A stretch of 64,000 nucleotides of DNA from Aquila chrysaetos chrysaetos (GCF_900496995.4 NC_044030.1:16986851-17050850); one strand, 5' to 3'. Positions 1-53,000 are shown, numbered from the stretch's first letter. Translations and numbers: made by a program. The notes: generated by a model not told the origin, from the letters alone.

Positions 1-3000
1 ACACCCGCAGAAGCGAGTGGAGGTTGGGGCCGTCGGGGAGACCAGGCTTGGAAATCAACCCAGGGACCTGAGAGGAGGGAGAGTTAGTAGCCCGGGGGCT
101 AAGGAAAAGTACGGTGTGTTGGGAGGAAGAGCCGGGATGGGAGGATCGACCTGAAGGAGTCGGGCAGGGGGAGAAGATAAAGATGGTGAGCAACCAGCTG
201 ATGAGGACGGGATGCTTGAATGAGGACAGGTGGGGCTAGCCACCCACAGGGTGGGAAGAAGGCTCAGGGCCACGGAGAGCAAGGTAAGAAGCAGCGTCAA
301 AAGGCCCAGGATAAAAGTCATTGCTGGTACTCGAAGAAGAACTCTGAAATGGTGCTTGAGGCCAAATGTCGTATTACCGAGCAGGTGCTCAGCAAGCGTT
401 ATCCATCCTGTGTGCGAAGTAAGGCCACCTCCTTTTGGAGAGAGAAAAAGCACAGTCGCCAAAAGCAGACCTTAGCATCAGTGCACTCATCTCCATTCAG
501 ACCTTCTTACTGACTCTTGGCTCTGCAAGCTTGGTGGCCTCATGTTCATCAACACTATGGCCAAAAAGCTCCCTGGCAGGCCCAAACCTGCCCAAGCCTC
601 ACGTTCAAGGTGGGGGGCAGGAGGAAGACAGGAGCAGCTTCCCCCACTAAGAAAAGCAGTGTGTGCCAAGGAGAGCAAGCAAGACGAGGGGCAGTGCTCA
701 GCCCTCTCCAGGCTCACGTCTCCAGGCCAAGGCTGCGGCAGAACAGGGGGGAGCTGAGCATCAGCTTTGCAGGCATGAGACATTTGACCCTCTGGCGTGA
801 TGGTTGTGGGGACAAGGAGGCAGTGAGCAGGGTCTGCCTGCGAGGAGGCTCCATTCCCAGCTCCCAGCTGTGCAGTGGCATGGGGATGTTCCTCCCCTTT
901 AGCCAGCGGCAGCAGGAGCTGAGCTGGGTCTCCCTAGGTGGAGGGAGGATTATCTGAAGAAGGAGGAATTTGGAAAATCTTGTTAACAGAACTCTCCTAG
1001 CTGGTCATTTCTAGGGGAGCTAGGAACAGCCTGAAAAGGCAGAGCAATGTGAGGGAAAAAAAAAAAAAAATTGTTTAAAGAAAATTAAACAGGCCCAGGG
1101 ACATATTTTTCCAAACAGGAAGGCAGTCTTTAAAGGGACCAAGAGGAGTGCGGCTTAACAAGTAATTTTCAACAGCACCACTTTGTTTCAGGCAATAAAA
1201 AGACTCCAGTCTCTCTCATCATCATGCTGCTTGCCTCCCGAGCTGTGTGTTCACCTCTTGCTGTTACTTCCTCCCACACTCTCCTATTGATCATCACATC
1301 CAGCAAAGGTCTCATTTGTAATTGCTGTTCGGAGTAGAGATCCTCTGTGTGTTTGCACAAATGCTCCTGTCTCATTTTGCCACAGGGAAGGCTAAGATGT
1401 CAGACATCAGGCTGGTGGTGAACCAGTCATAGCAAATCCCGTATCCCAGGCTGGAGCAAAAATGCAGCTACGTGAAGTACTGGAAATAGTGGGATTGCCA
1501 AACCAAAGTTTCTTAGAGCACAGAAGTAACACAGGCTAAGAAAAACGCAACACTTCATACAGAGAGGCAGATATATGGCCTATTCAACTTCAAAAGCAGC
1601 GTCTGTGAAGCCTGACCAAAAATTCAAGCCGTATTTTATAGTATGAGGATTACTCATGCAGTGTTGAAAAATACCACAGAGATGCTCGGAAAACATCACT
1701 GTTTTCTTTTCAACTTGCACTTCCAGTAAAAAGCTGAATTTGTTAGTTCCCCCAGTAAAATTATTGTTGAATCTGGAGGCAATTACAAATTTCTATTTCC
1801 AAAAGTCATTGTATCTGTCTGGCTACAGACACCCACAAAACTGTACATTTCTGTGCCTGTTACTGTCTGTATCACTGTCTCCACAAACATCCCTGTCCCC
1901 TGCTCCCTATTCAGCCGTTCTTGTAAACTTTTTCTCCAGCACTGGGTGGTAAAAACTCATCAGACACAGGATAGCTGAATATCAGAGTGTCAGAAGCTAC
2001 CATGTCAAGGAGCAGAACAGGGTCAAGGTATAAAAATGCAAAATCACTGTTTACAGGTACAAAAAGGCAGGTACTTTTTGACAGCATCAGTAGCCACTCA
2101 TAAGACAACTGGCTGTGAAATTAGGGGAGTCTGTGGCACTACAGAGCTCAGCTCCAGATAATCTACACGAAATGCTGTCAAACCTCAGAGGTGGAAAGCT
2201 CTGTTGTAGCTCTGCATTAATTCAAGCTTCTCAAAGTTAACTGACTTTTTTCTCTATATGAATGTTACTGCAGATGAGGTACAAACAGGAGACAGCCAAA
2301 GTGCATCAAAATCTGTATATCAAGCGGATAATTTTTGAAGTTGTACATGGTATGTGCTTCTCATAATCACACTCTTCCATCATGATCCATTAATTGAATG
2401 TAATTCTAAAAGCGGGAAAATAATGGAAGTTTCTGTTGATGCTGGTGTCAAAAGAATGGAGTATCCACTGAGCAGCTCTGATGCATTTATGTGTTCTAGT
2501 TTTGGCTTGACATAGACACAGAATTTTATGGATTTTATGACTACTAGACTGTAGAGATTAGTGTGAAGCATTTGTTCAAGTGTTCTGTTGAATCAGAGCC
2601 ATGAAGGTGGACATCTGGCTTTAAGTGGATGCTTTAAGGCTTTGCTTGAAAAGCAGCAGGCTTTTCTAAGTGCTTTGTTGAATTGCCTTTATTTATAAAC
2701 CTCAAAGAAAAAAAGTTAATATAACATACCACTGTTGGTTTTCTGAATCAAGACATTTCTTTGGCTGAAATCTGGAACAGCGAGGATAATCTAAGATAAA
2801 TTAGGGTTCTGCCACATTTGAAGCAATAATAGAGTCCAGAGGCATACTTGAAAGATAACATCTGTTTCAGCAGGAGATACCAATTCATGTTGATGAGTAA
2901 CAGATTGGAAAAATGCCATCTAAATAAAAGATGGGTTCTCACAAGAACAGCACATACACAAATGCCAACACAAATACTGGAGCTATAAACTCCTCATTAA

Positions 3001-3664
3001 ACTAACTCCAAAATGGGTGGAAGAGGGGTGGGAACAGGCACCCAGCCAGTGGCTTCTCAGAAATTACGTTTATAGCTTCTCCACTTCTGCAGGCAGAGCT
3101 ATCACAGAGGCTGTGCACTAGCCACATCTCATGTCAGCCTTGGAAGCAGGCATGCAAGCCTCACAATGATTGTGTACCAGAGGCTCTGCCCTTGACGATT
3201 GTTATACAACCTGCCACCGATTTTGGTTGGTGACCACGCTGTAGCTCCCAGTGATTCTGAGCACCTTCCTAGTTGCCATGAGAATAAAAAGGAAAATGGC
3301 AATGGGTAGGTTTTTATGTATCCATCCTGAATTCACCATCTCAGCCCACGTAATTTGAGAAGCACCTTGGTTACTGCCAACAGTACCTAGGGACATGACA
3401 AGCAAGCAGCTTAGCTCACCTCTTTCACAGCTTTCTACTTCCTTCTGCAGAGGCATTTGAAAACACCGTCAAGGTCATAGTATCGGCCCTTTTAAAGTCC
3501 TTGTACTCAAATGTTGACCTCTCCTAAATAGGCTATGTCCAGCTATCAAAGAGAGCTGGAACTAGCTAACCTCTTGGCCTTACCACTGCTTTGAAGCAGG
3601 AGGGAGGCATGCAGCTGGGAAGAGCAATCCCTGAGGCAAGACTAGATGGGAGCAGAAAGGTCCC

Positions 3665-3800
3665 CTGGAAGCCTGGAGCACTGACTTTGAGGTCCTGGTC
3701 CACCACTGCTTGTGCACTTGATAACGGCAAAGCCATTTCCCTTATTCCTCAAATTTCATCTGAAAAATCAGTGTCATTCTAAGTATCATCCTCTCCAGCA
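3665..3800 (+). repeat. Probable MIR-type SINE fragment
   Basis: The segment running from CTGGAGCACTGACTTTGAGG through CTTGTGCACTTG to TTCATCTGAAAAATCAGTG resembles the MIR core and its 'tgtgaccttgggcaagt...cctcatctgtaaaat' region. Old and diverged; recognised by eye only. Confidence 0.45.
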
Positions 3801-3889
3801 AGTAAAGAGATTAATGGTTATGAGCTACTCCAATACAACAGTGAATAGGTGACACATAGCCGAGACGGGTAGGACAAGTCTTGAAATAC

Positions 3890-4142
3890 GTCACCCACAC
3901 CTCTTACATTGCCTCTGCTTTCAGGAATCTTCTGCCCTTGCAGTGGCAGCTACCTTTTATTAGGTTTAACATTTCCTTTCATTAAACATCCAAAAGAGAT
4001 CCTACTGGTAGAGCAATGGCAATAGGAAGTGAGAATGACTATGTAATGGAGTCCGTGTTAAATAAACCTAAATAAAAAGTAGCTGCCACTGCAAGGGCCC
4101 AAGATTACTGATGGCAGAGGCAATGTGAGAGCTGTGGGTGAC
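3890..4142. repeat. Long imperfect inverted repeat (hairpin-forming)
   Basis: The left arm 3890-3970 and right arm 4057-4142 are reverse complements with few mismatches. The best block, GCCCTTGCAGTGGCAGCTAC (from 3933), pairs with 4079-4098. The loop is about 86 bp. It may be an old MITE, a local inverted duplication, or a precursor of a structured RNA. No terminal TA or 8-bp target duplication was clear. Confidence 0.8.
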
Positions 4143-6449
4143 TATTACAGCAAACCCCTGGGCAGCAAGAGGCCATCTTTGCCATCAGAGCGCCATCACA
4201 CACCACATGCACTGCGTATGGTCACTGCCTACATACACAGCACAGCACATTAACCTGCAAAAGCTATTCCAAAATAGTCTGCTAGGCAGCAGGGGAGTGA
4301 TAACTGCTAGTGATTCCTTGAATTGTTCCTCTGCAGTGAAGGTCCTGCTCTCCCCTAACCAGAACATGCCAATGGGATGCTAAGCCCATGCTGATGAATT
4401 TCATTTGTTTAACAAGTTTCCAAAGGTAAGTATTAAGGCAGAACATTCTTATTTATTCAGAGACATATTTTCACTTGGCTTGCACACCTATTTAGAGGAA
4501 GACATTTTGATAACCGTAAATAGCTGTGCTTTCAGACGTAACAATCAGCAGGGAGTTATGAATCTCAGAAGCATGAATCCTCCCAAACATATCTACTTAC
4601 ACTGTCTGTATCCCAGGATTATCGGTTACTGTCTCCGACTCAGAACTTTATTACCGGTCTCATTGAAAGAATATATTCAAAGCAAAAATATTATTCTGAA
4701 GTGATCAATTTTCTTAGCAGAAAAAGGCACTACTCCTTATGGCTTTGGGACTAACAGACTGGGGAAAGTGGCCCCCATAATTTAGAGCAGAAAGACAACA
4801 AGTGCCTGAACTGATTACTCAACTGTAGCAGGAGAAAATACAGAGTGTTTATTTTTATTGGAAACCATTAACAACAAATATTTCAGGGTCTGAAACCTTT
4901 GTTCTCCCTGGCTATATTTTACATATACATATTTAAAAGTAGGGTATTTTTAAAGGAATTTCAGAAGTCCAGCAGCCATAAGTAATGTCACTGTACTTTT
5001 AGGATAAAGAAATCCCAGGGCCATACCCAACATGTTTACAAATTCGTGTAGTGAGACAATAACAAGAATCAGTGGCACAAAAGCACAGCCCTGTGCCTAG
5101 TTGCCATTTACTGCAGTATTTTACTCTCTGGTAGATAAATATTTTATATACCAAGAACATGCATTTGAGCACAACAGTGAGATTACATGTGTGCAGACCT
5201 ACAGAAGTAGTAATTCTAGTGGTGCAGAACACACCAGGTTTCGGACAGATTTCTTCTCAGTAAAGTGAGAGAGAAAACTGGTCTTTAGTGCAATGTAGAG
5301 ATGTACCAGACACCCCACTGCTCAGCATATGCTGGGCAGTCTGTATTCTACACTGAAAATCCCCATTCCAAAGAATTATTTCATTTTCACTTTTGCATCT
5401 GCCCAAGACACAACTGAGAGGGCTAGTACCTAGCAGACCTTCGTTCCTCCTCCTGGCTCCAAGGGGAACTCCCCTGCCACCCAAGTCTAGGAAGACTACA
5501 GCTAGTGTGTTACCCAGGATGATTACTCCTATTAGCAATCTTTCTTCTCCCCACAGGCCAGCACAGGATAGGACCTCCTTCCATGTACATTAACTCTTCT
5601 TCAATTTGGTTCTCAGTCAAGAAATATTTCTGCCAATAGTTATCTGTGCACCTATAAGGGCAAAGCTAGGTAAAATCACCTTCCTAGTCCCAGCTAGCAC
5701 AGTATTTACCTCCCTATTCTAGGCATACTACATGCCAAGCATTTAGTTTCTACAAGGTGCAGTATTTCTAAAGAGAACAAATGAAATGACAGGCACTGAA
5801 TTCTTGAAAACCATTACACTGCAACAAACTGTGATAAATAAGTAAGATGAACCAAAGCACTACAGCATCTCAACAGCCCTATAGTCAGTGGGATTCAGGC
5901 ACGTGCTCTGGGTGAAGCATTGATCCACATGGGAAGAACGCTCCATCTTCATGAAAGCAAAAATTGCCAGAAGGATCACACAGCAAGATGTTTAAACACC
6001 TTTGCAGCTAAGCCCCATCCTCAGAAGTGCTCTCAGCAAGCTGCAGCTCCTACAGATATCAGCATACACTCCTCAGCTCTTCCACAAAACACTATGCATC
6101 CATCAGATTCTCCTGTTCTTTTCACTTCAGGGAACCATACAGGAGAGCAATGTTCTTTGGATGAAAGCCAGAGAAAGGCCAAAATGCCAACAGCTCCATG
6201 AAATATGTAATTTCATGCTTTGTTGAACTCCCTGGGTGCCCTTACAGCACTTCTCTTTTGCAAAAATGATTTACTAGCAAATGTGGATTTTTTTTTTGTT
6301 GGTTTGCAAAAATATTTTGCATTTATAGGAGACATACAAAGAAGAATTAAAAGAAATAGAACAGCTGATAAGCACCAAATATGTAGCTTATTTTGCAGAT
6401 TTATTTATATAAGAGATGGTATCAATGGTGTCTTGTCAAACATTAAACA

Positions 6450-6693
6450 TAACACTAGAAGTTGCAGTTTATTCATGCAGTGCAGTTATACAAGCACTGT
6501 GACTGATCTCAAATCACAATCAAAACTCTGAAGCACTGTGTGATGATTACTCAGTGAAAACAAATTATGACATTTCCATTAAAAATAGCATTGTACAACA
6601 CTTTATATTTTAATCACCTCAACATTGTAGTTAGTTTGCTCTCCAGCCCCAATTAAAATATACAAGGCAATTCTGATGAGTGTACGTTTAAGT
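6450..6693 (-). other. MCCC2: MCCC2 3'UTR (probable extent)
   Basis: Sequence after the stop codon. AATAAA on the minus strand lies at 6468-6473, giving a 3'UTR of about 240 nt. Another AATAAA at 6400-6405 would lengthen it by about 70 nt, and ATTAAA at 6609-6614 could give a shorter form. The site used cannot be settled without RNA data. Confidence 0.55.
6468..6473 (-). terminator. MCCC2 polyadenylation signal AATAAA (best candidate)
   Basis: Minus-strand AATAAA, first canonical hexamer downstream of the stop codon. An alternative lies at 6400-6405. Choice between them is inference. Confidence 0.45.
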
Positions 6694-46781
<40,088 letters not shown>

Positions 46782-46786
46782 GGCGA

Positions 46787-46809
46787 CCGAGCCGAGCCGA
46801 GCCGAGCCG
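46787..46809 (-). repeat. (CGGCT)n pentamer repeat in MCCC2 5'UTR/promoter
   Basis: Four to five copies of CGGCT on the gene strand, ending about 6 nt before the ATG. Related GAGCC/GGGCC pentamers recur at 46885-46912. Probably length-variable. Confidence 0.75.
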
Positions 46810-46851
46810 GTCGTCCCAGGCCTGCCGCCGCCGCCACTCCCCCCGCCGTAG

Positions 46852-46856
46852 CCAAT
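46852..46856. promoter_or_regulatory. CCAAT box (NF-Y type) upstream of MCCC2
   Basis: CCAAT on the plus strand (ATTGG on the gene strand) in AGCCAATGGG, about 70 nt upstream of the MCCC2 ATG. Inverted CCAAT boxes 60-100 nt from the start site are typical of CpG-island promoters, so the 5'UTR is probably short. Confidence 0.5.
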
Positions 46857-47015
46857 GGGCAGAGCGGGGCCCCGGGCGGCGGGGCCGGGCCGAGCCGAGC
46901 CGGGCCGAGCCGCCGCGTCCTTGCCCGCGCCCAGCGGCGCCCGTGAGGGGGTCGGTGCGGCGCCCCCGGCCTAGCGCCGGCCCCCGCCCGCTCCGTCCCG
47001 CCGCCCGAGGGGTGG

Positions 47016-47659
47016 CTGTTACTTTTAGAATTAAAGGTCGTAAAACGGCAAAAGCCTTTCCCCTTACAGGTCGGCGTCAGTACACCGCAGCTGCGTGCTC
47101 CATCCCATCCCCCTGGCCCGAGGTGCAAGATCACGCTGAAGAATGCCCTTTGAAAGAATCTGGATCGTACGCTTCACTTTTCAGACAGGATTACGTACTT
47201 GTGCAACCCAGAAAAGCCCTTGCCCTTCTTACAGGCGTGTGGGGGGGGGGTGTCTTTAACTGCAGAAATGCTGACATGCTACAGTAATAGTGGCAGATTT
47301 TTAAAAAATCCTAGCCTCTCTGCTCAAGTTGCTTCCACCTTTGAAAGCTTTGCTGTTTCCCAGCATTCCAATTTTATTTTGTTCTTAAGCAAGGCTGTAG
47401 AATTTACAGAGAGAGAATATTGGGAAGTCAGATACCAGGTAAATTAAGCTCTAAACCAGAAACAAAACCACATCACCACCACCGACGCTCATGTTAAAGT
47501 GTATTCAGTCTGTTATCACCATACAAGTAGGCCTGTATGCTGTATGCATCCCAGGGCTGCAGGTAGAACTTTAGCCATTAATTTAGCCCATGCTTTTGTT
47601 AACTTACTATACCTATGAGCATTTAAAAACTGCAACTGATATTCTAAGAAATGGAAACA
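47016..47659. other. BDP1-MCCC2 intergenic remainder
   Basis: About 640 bp between the CpG island and the probable end of BDP1. Contains a G run at 47239-47249. No gene seen. Confidence 0.7.
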
Positions 47660-49964
47660 TGGGTGATATAAAATAATTTATTCACATAATTTACATACAG
47701 AATATGACTACTTTTCTTTGAAACAGCTTATATGTGATGATACAGGGTGTCAAAGAACTCTAAGCAAAGCAGTCTTAACGCCACATCTTTGTAAAGTAAT
47801 AGGCATTGAGATTTCACCAATCTTTTCTTACATCCTTCACCATTATAAAACTTTCATAAAACACCACAAAGTTGTCTTATCTCTATTCAAATTAAATTTG
47901 TCCTTTAAAAAAAAAAAAATCCTCTAACAAAGTGCATGTGATTTACTGCAGGGAAAAAAATGTGTAGCCCCAATTAAGGTAGATAAGGCACCTTAAATCT
48001 TAGTAATGAAATAGTTGGGGTTTTTTTTTCCATGTAATATGAATGAAGCTAAAATGTACACAACTAAACATAGAATGGTTATCAGCTCAGAAAGTACTGA
48101 GGGCAATTATTTTATAGCCACTCCCCACAAATCTATTTTTAGGCTCTGTCAGTGCAAGTGATTTAAACATGCCACATGTATCAGGATCTAAACACTTGCA
48201 TACATAAAATAATATCTACAAGATATATAATACATAGCATTTCATGTATAGATTAATCTATTTCATAATGTTTACAGTAAGACAATATTTAGATAAACAT
48301 TTCAAGTTAAATGGATTAGGCAAAGCACAAGATACTGTATGAACAGAAACTTGCTGGTGGTGTTCCTTGGGGTTTTGGTGGGGGGGGCAGGAAGGTGACA
48401 GTATGCTTTCAAGTAAGTTACTTTACACTAGGACTGTTAAGTCCCTTTTCCATCACCTCAAGAAGATACTGCTGCTAGCAACATTTGATTGACAGAGGCC
48501 TGGTAATGTAGCGGTTTGCAGTAACAGTAGCTTTTCTGTGTATCTTTCCTTATTGACAGAATGTTAAAGGCTCCTTCAGAAGCCTTGCCAATAACTTCTG
48601 AAAAGGCAAACATTCTCAAACTTCATCAAGTATTTAAAAATTAACTACTTATATGAAAATATTTACCAGTAAATGATTATCCAGCCCAAAGCTGAAGATA
48701 GGTTTCTTGAGAGCATAACAATACCATTTAAACATCAGTTTCACGTTCATAATAAATCCTTTGTTTTGCAAAAGTACCTGCTGGTATTAAGTAACAGGAG
48801 AAAAATTTAGACTACTTAAATCTACACACTCATTTTTGTGTAAGAAGGAGTTACAGAATAAATATTGAATCTTCCAGTGACCACCTGACTTTGAGACTGC
48901 ATGAACCTAATGACATCATCAAGACAATCTTCTTGATGAGGCAAGTAAAAAATCAGAATAAAATCTAAAGCTACACCAGCACTTTATAGCAAGTTACAGA
49001 ACAAGTAGACATGCAACATGAGGAAAACCATTCAAATTCAACTGCTTCAAAGGAGCAAAGGCTCAAAGCAACCACATGGTATAGTCATGGTTTAACTCCA
49101 GTCTTTGTGCTACTTTGCACAAGGGAAACCAAGGAAGTTAGCAGATCTACAAACACCTACACTTAAAACCAAGGAAAAGAAATGATATCTATCCCCTTGC
49201 TTTCAAATTTAGAAGGAAATTAGCATTTATACTAGGAAATATTAGCCTTTTCCTCCCACTCAAATAGGACAGTCGCAAAGGTTAACATTGTGTAGTTGTG
49301 TAGCATCTTTTAGTAAATTGTGTTTTTCCAGTTGTTCTCAATACATTTTTAGGGAACTAAACCCATTTGGCTTTTCAGGTTAGGATCTTTTAATTTATGT
49401 AATTAAAAACTCTTACAAAAATACATAATTTGGAGATGCTAATAAAAATACCTGCAGTGCTGAACATATCTATATATTTACTACACTACTTCCAGTATTT
49501 GCATCCTTATCTACAGAGATTACACTATACATAAAAGGTTCATTCTTCCTTCTAACATACTAACATAACATACTTCACAAAAAGAAGTAAAGAACTTGTA
49601 TAGCCAGTACCACAAGCATTAAAATTCAAAGGGACACTTGTCACAAGATTAAGCATTTTTTCATTGCACTTCTCTGGAAGATAGTCATGCACCCATTATC
49701 AGCATCTAAACAAGTGAAACTGTAAGCCAGCAGCCACGGGTCTGGTCCAATGACATCAATGTAGTGGTTTAGATTATGTCAACATTTTAAAAGTATCCAG
49801 GTCACTTCAGAAGGAATCAGTTTCATCTTTATGGAATTTACTAACAACAGCTTGGCTGACAGTGTGTGGCATAATGAATATCAGAACAAATCAGAACTTC
49901 TTAAAAATACTCTTTTCTTGTTGCATTATACTCTCAGATCCCAGGTTTTTATAAAGCCAATTTG
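47660..49964 (-). other. BDP1: BDP1 3'UTR (probable)
   Basis: About 2.3 kb of AT-rich sequence between the BDP1 stop and a minus-strand AATAAA at 47677-47682. An ATTAAA at 49388-49393 could give a short form. No transposon or open frame of note. The distal end is inferred only from the signal. Confidence 0.55.
47677..47682 (-). terminator. BDP1 distal polyadenylation signal AATAAA
   Basis: Canonical hexamer on the minus strand, the last strong candidate before the MCCC2 CpG island. The inferred cleavage site lies near 47655-47665. Confidence 0.45.
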
Positions 49965-50093
49965 CTATTCTGAATCATCCACTTCCATAAAGATGTCACT
50001 GAAAAAATACTCAGAGATTCTGGTTGGCTCTTCTTCCTTCTCTTGATCTTTAGCACAAAGGGGTGGCTTCTCAGATGGCTTGTTACTTGGAAC
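49965..50093 (-). CDS. BDP1: BDP1 terminal coding exon
   Basis: 129 nt including TAG. Reads VPSNKPSEKPPLCAKDQEKE, then EEPTRISEYFFSDIFMEVDD and SE. The acidic, aromatic SEYFFxDIFxEVD ending is conserved at the vertebrate BDP1 C-terminus. Acceptor TATTAG. Phase 0. Confidence 0.9.
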   Translation of the reverse strand, partial: VPSNKPSEKPPLCAKDQEKEEEPTRISEYFFSDIFMEVDDSE

Positions 50094-53000
50094 CTAATAG
50101 AAAAAGAAAAGGCTGCTCTTAACAGTCTTAATCTGTTTGTGTGTGTAAGAGTGTGTGTGTATATGTATGTGTATGTGTGTGTATATATATATATATATAT
50201 ATGCACTTGAGCTTCCAATTTAGATAGGAAGTTAAGCCAAAAAATTCAGAGTTTACTGAAAATGCAAAACAAGTAAATGTATATGCAGAGAAGAAACAAC
50301 TTAGTTCCCTTTTAAGTTTCCTAGACATGCACAAGTCAGGATTTATTCACTGGAGCAGATACCTCTCTCAAAACATGAACACTACATGCCTACCTACCCA
50401 CTCCTGAAACAACTAATTCACTGTTCTTCACATCCCAAAAATGGAAGGGCATTCAAAAGTAAACACATACCACATACCGTAACTGCAACAAACACATACC
50501 ACATACCGTAACTGCAGCATCAGCAGCTACATTCTTATCCTCCACAGATGATGATGTGCTTGTAGAGGGAAGGAAACAAGATTCCCTGTCATCCTTAGAG
50601 GATGGAGTGGGTTTTTTTAGACTTAGCCTTGGAGTCACAATCCGAGGTTTATGGATCTTCCCTCTATTCCCTTTGGCATCTTCTGCAGATTCAGAACTAC
50701 TTTTTTTGCAAATTAAAGATAAAAATCCCAATGGTTTTCGTCCACCCCTGTTGAAAAAAAATACAGTCAGGATGTCATAGGATTGCTCCGTAAAAGAAAG
50801 ATGTAAGTAATACTACAGGAGCCCAATTCATTACACAGGAAACAAACACACACCTCTGAGATCTATGAAAATGCTAAGAAAAACCAAAAGGTCATTCTGA
50901 GAAAGGCTCTTGTATTACTGAATATTCTGGTACAACACTTTCTCAAAGAGTTACAGAGACTTGACAATCTGCAACCCTGAGAACAGAAAGCTAATATTTC
51001 CTACCAAACCAGAGCCTGTAACAAGCTACCAGATCTTCAGAAAGAGATTCCAAGAGGAATGGGGACATACTCCTAAAGGACCAAACTAAAAAAAGCATCC
51101 TTCATGTAATCAATGGAAAAAGAAACTTGATTCCCAAGGATGGGGCCACAGCAGACTGCCTTAAACACCAGAAAGAAGACTATATGCTGCAGGGTTTCAG
51201 CCTATTAACAGCATCATACTGTATTGGCTTTGTGTGGCAAGGTTTTGGTAGCGGGGGCGGGGGGGGGGGGGTGTTACAGGGGTGGCTTCTGTAAGAAGTT
51301 GCTGGAAGCTTCCCTTGTGTTCGAGAGAGAGTCAATACCAGCCAGCTCTAAGACGGACCCGCCGCTGGCCAAGGCCGAGCCAATCAGCGATAGTGGTAAC
51401 GCCTCTGGGATAACATTTTTAAGAAGGAAAAAGTTGGGACAGGCAGTAAAACGGCAGCCAGAGAGAGGAGTGAGAACATGTAAGAGAAACATCCCTGCAG
51501 ACCCCCAGGTCAGTGAAGAAGGAGGGGGAGGAGGTGCTCCAGGTGCCGGAGCAGAGATTCCCCTGCAGCCTGTGGGGAAGACCATGGTGAGGCAGGCTGT
51601 GCCCCTGCAGTCCATGGAGGTCCACGGTGGAGCAGATATCCACCTGCAGCCCGTGGAGGACCCCACGCCGGAGCAGGTGGGTGCCTGAAGGAGGCTGTGA
51701 CCCCGTGGGAAGCCCGCGCTGGAGCAGGCTCCTGGCAGGACCTGCGGATCTGTGGAGAGAGGAGCCCATGGAGCAGGTTTTCTGGCAGGACTTGTGACCC
51801 CGTGGGGGACCCACGCTGGAGCAGTGTGCTCCTGAAGAACTGCACACCGTGGAAAGGACCCATGCTGGAGCAGTTTGTGAAGAACTGCAGCCCGTGGGAA
51901 GGACCCACGTTGAAGAAGTTCGTGGAGGACTGCAGCCCGTGGGTGGGACCCCACGCTGGAGCAGGGGAAGAGTGTGATGAGTCCTCCCCCTGAGGAGGAT
52001 GAAGCGGCAGAAAATAACGTGTGATGAACTGACCGTAAACCCCATTCCCCGTCCCCCTGTGCCGCTGGGGGGGTTGGTAGAGAAGCCGGGAGTGAAGTTG
52101 TGCCCGGGAAGAAGGGAGGGGTGGAGGGAAGGTGTTCTGAGATTTGGTTTTATTTCTCATTACCCTGCTCTGGTTGATTTGGAATAAAGTGAGTTAATTT
52201 TCCCCAAGTTGAGTCTGTTTTGCCCGTGATGGTAATTGGTGAGTGATCTCTCTCCTGTCCTTATCTCGACCCACAAGCTCTTTGTTATATTTTCTCTCCC
52301 CTGTCCAGTTGAGGAGGGGGAGTGATAGAATGGCTTTGGTGGGCACCTGGCAACCAGCCAGGGTCAACCCATCACACATACCTAGTACCAGTGAACTTAA
52401 GGAAGTCAGAGTAACAACAGAAGTACACAGAGTGCCAACTTCTTGTGTTGTTAAGAGTTTACAACTTAGAAAGTAAATTTTAAGGCAAGGATTCTGATGT
52501 TAATGCGTCATCAACCCAATTCCTGTGGATGTCCCAGGTACAAATAACCAGTTTCGGTACTCACACAAGCATAATGAAAGAGTAAATGACATGTTATGGG
52601 TTTGTGTGGCACAGGTTTTTTTGGTAGCGGGGCAGGAGCCACAGGGGTGGCTCCTGTGAGAAGCTGCCAGAAGCTTCCCCAGCTCCAAGTTGGATCAGCC
52701 TCTGGCACAGGCCAGCCCAATCAGTGATGGTGGTAGCACCTCTGGGAGAACAGATTTAAGAAGGGGAACCTGCAGTAAGTAGGGGGATTGGAACATGAGA
52801 GAAACCCCTATGAAGATACCAAGGTCAGTGCAGAAGGAGCGGGAGGAGGTGCGCCGGAGGAGGGGATGCCCCTGCAGCCCGTGGCCAGATGGCAGGCTGT
52901 CCCCCCCCAGCCCATGGAGGGGAGCGGGGGAGCAGATGCCCGTGAAGATGGCCGTGACTCCATGGGAAAGCCCGCGCTGGAGCAGTCTGTGACTGAAGAT

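Larger units (their letters stand above)
1..6440. other. Sequence downstream of MCCC2, no gene recognised
   Basis: The first 1000 bases are more GC-rich and carry overlapping open frames on both strands (up to 146 codons) without any motif I know. The rest is AT-rich. An A run lies at 1058-1071. A probable MIR fragment (3665-3800) and a long inverted repeat (3890-4142) are the only structures seen. In human the next gene on this side is CARTPT, but none of it is visible here. Confidence 0.6.

Noticed and set aside
55..462. 135-codon minus-strand frame at the left edge as a gene
   Set aside because: Low-complexity Leu/Pro/Ser composition, no splice context and no recognised family.
1169..1375. 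Possible retroviral LTR end or small exon near AATAAAAAGACTCC
   Set aside because: No partner end, target duplication or related copy in the window; the 68-codon minus frame has no known motif.
1..6440. CARTPT, expected beyond MCCC2 from human synteny
   Set aside because: No peptide resembling the CART cysteine-rich region was found on either strand; it probably lies further left.
51274..52160. 208-226-codon minus-strand frames in the LTR at 51220-52376
   Set aside because: Antisense reading of the 45-bp minisatellite; repeats of 45 bp tend to stay open in several frames.
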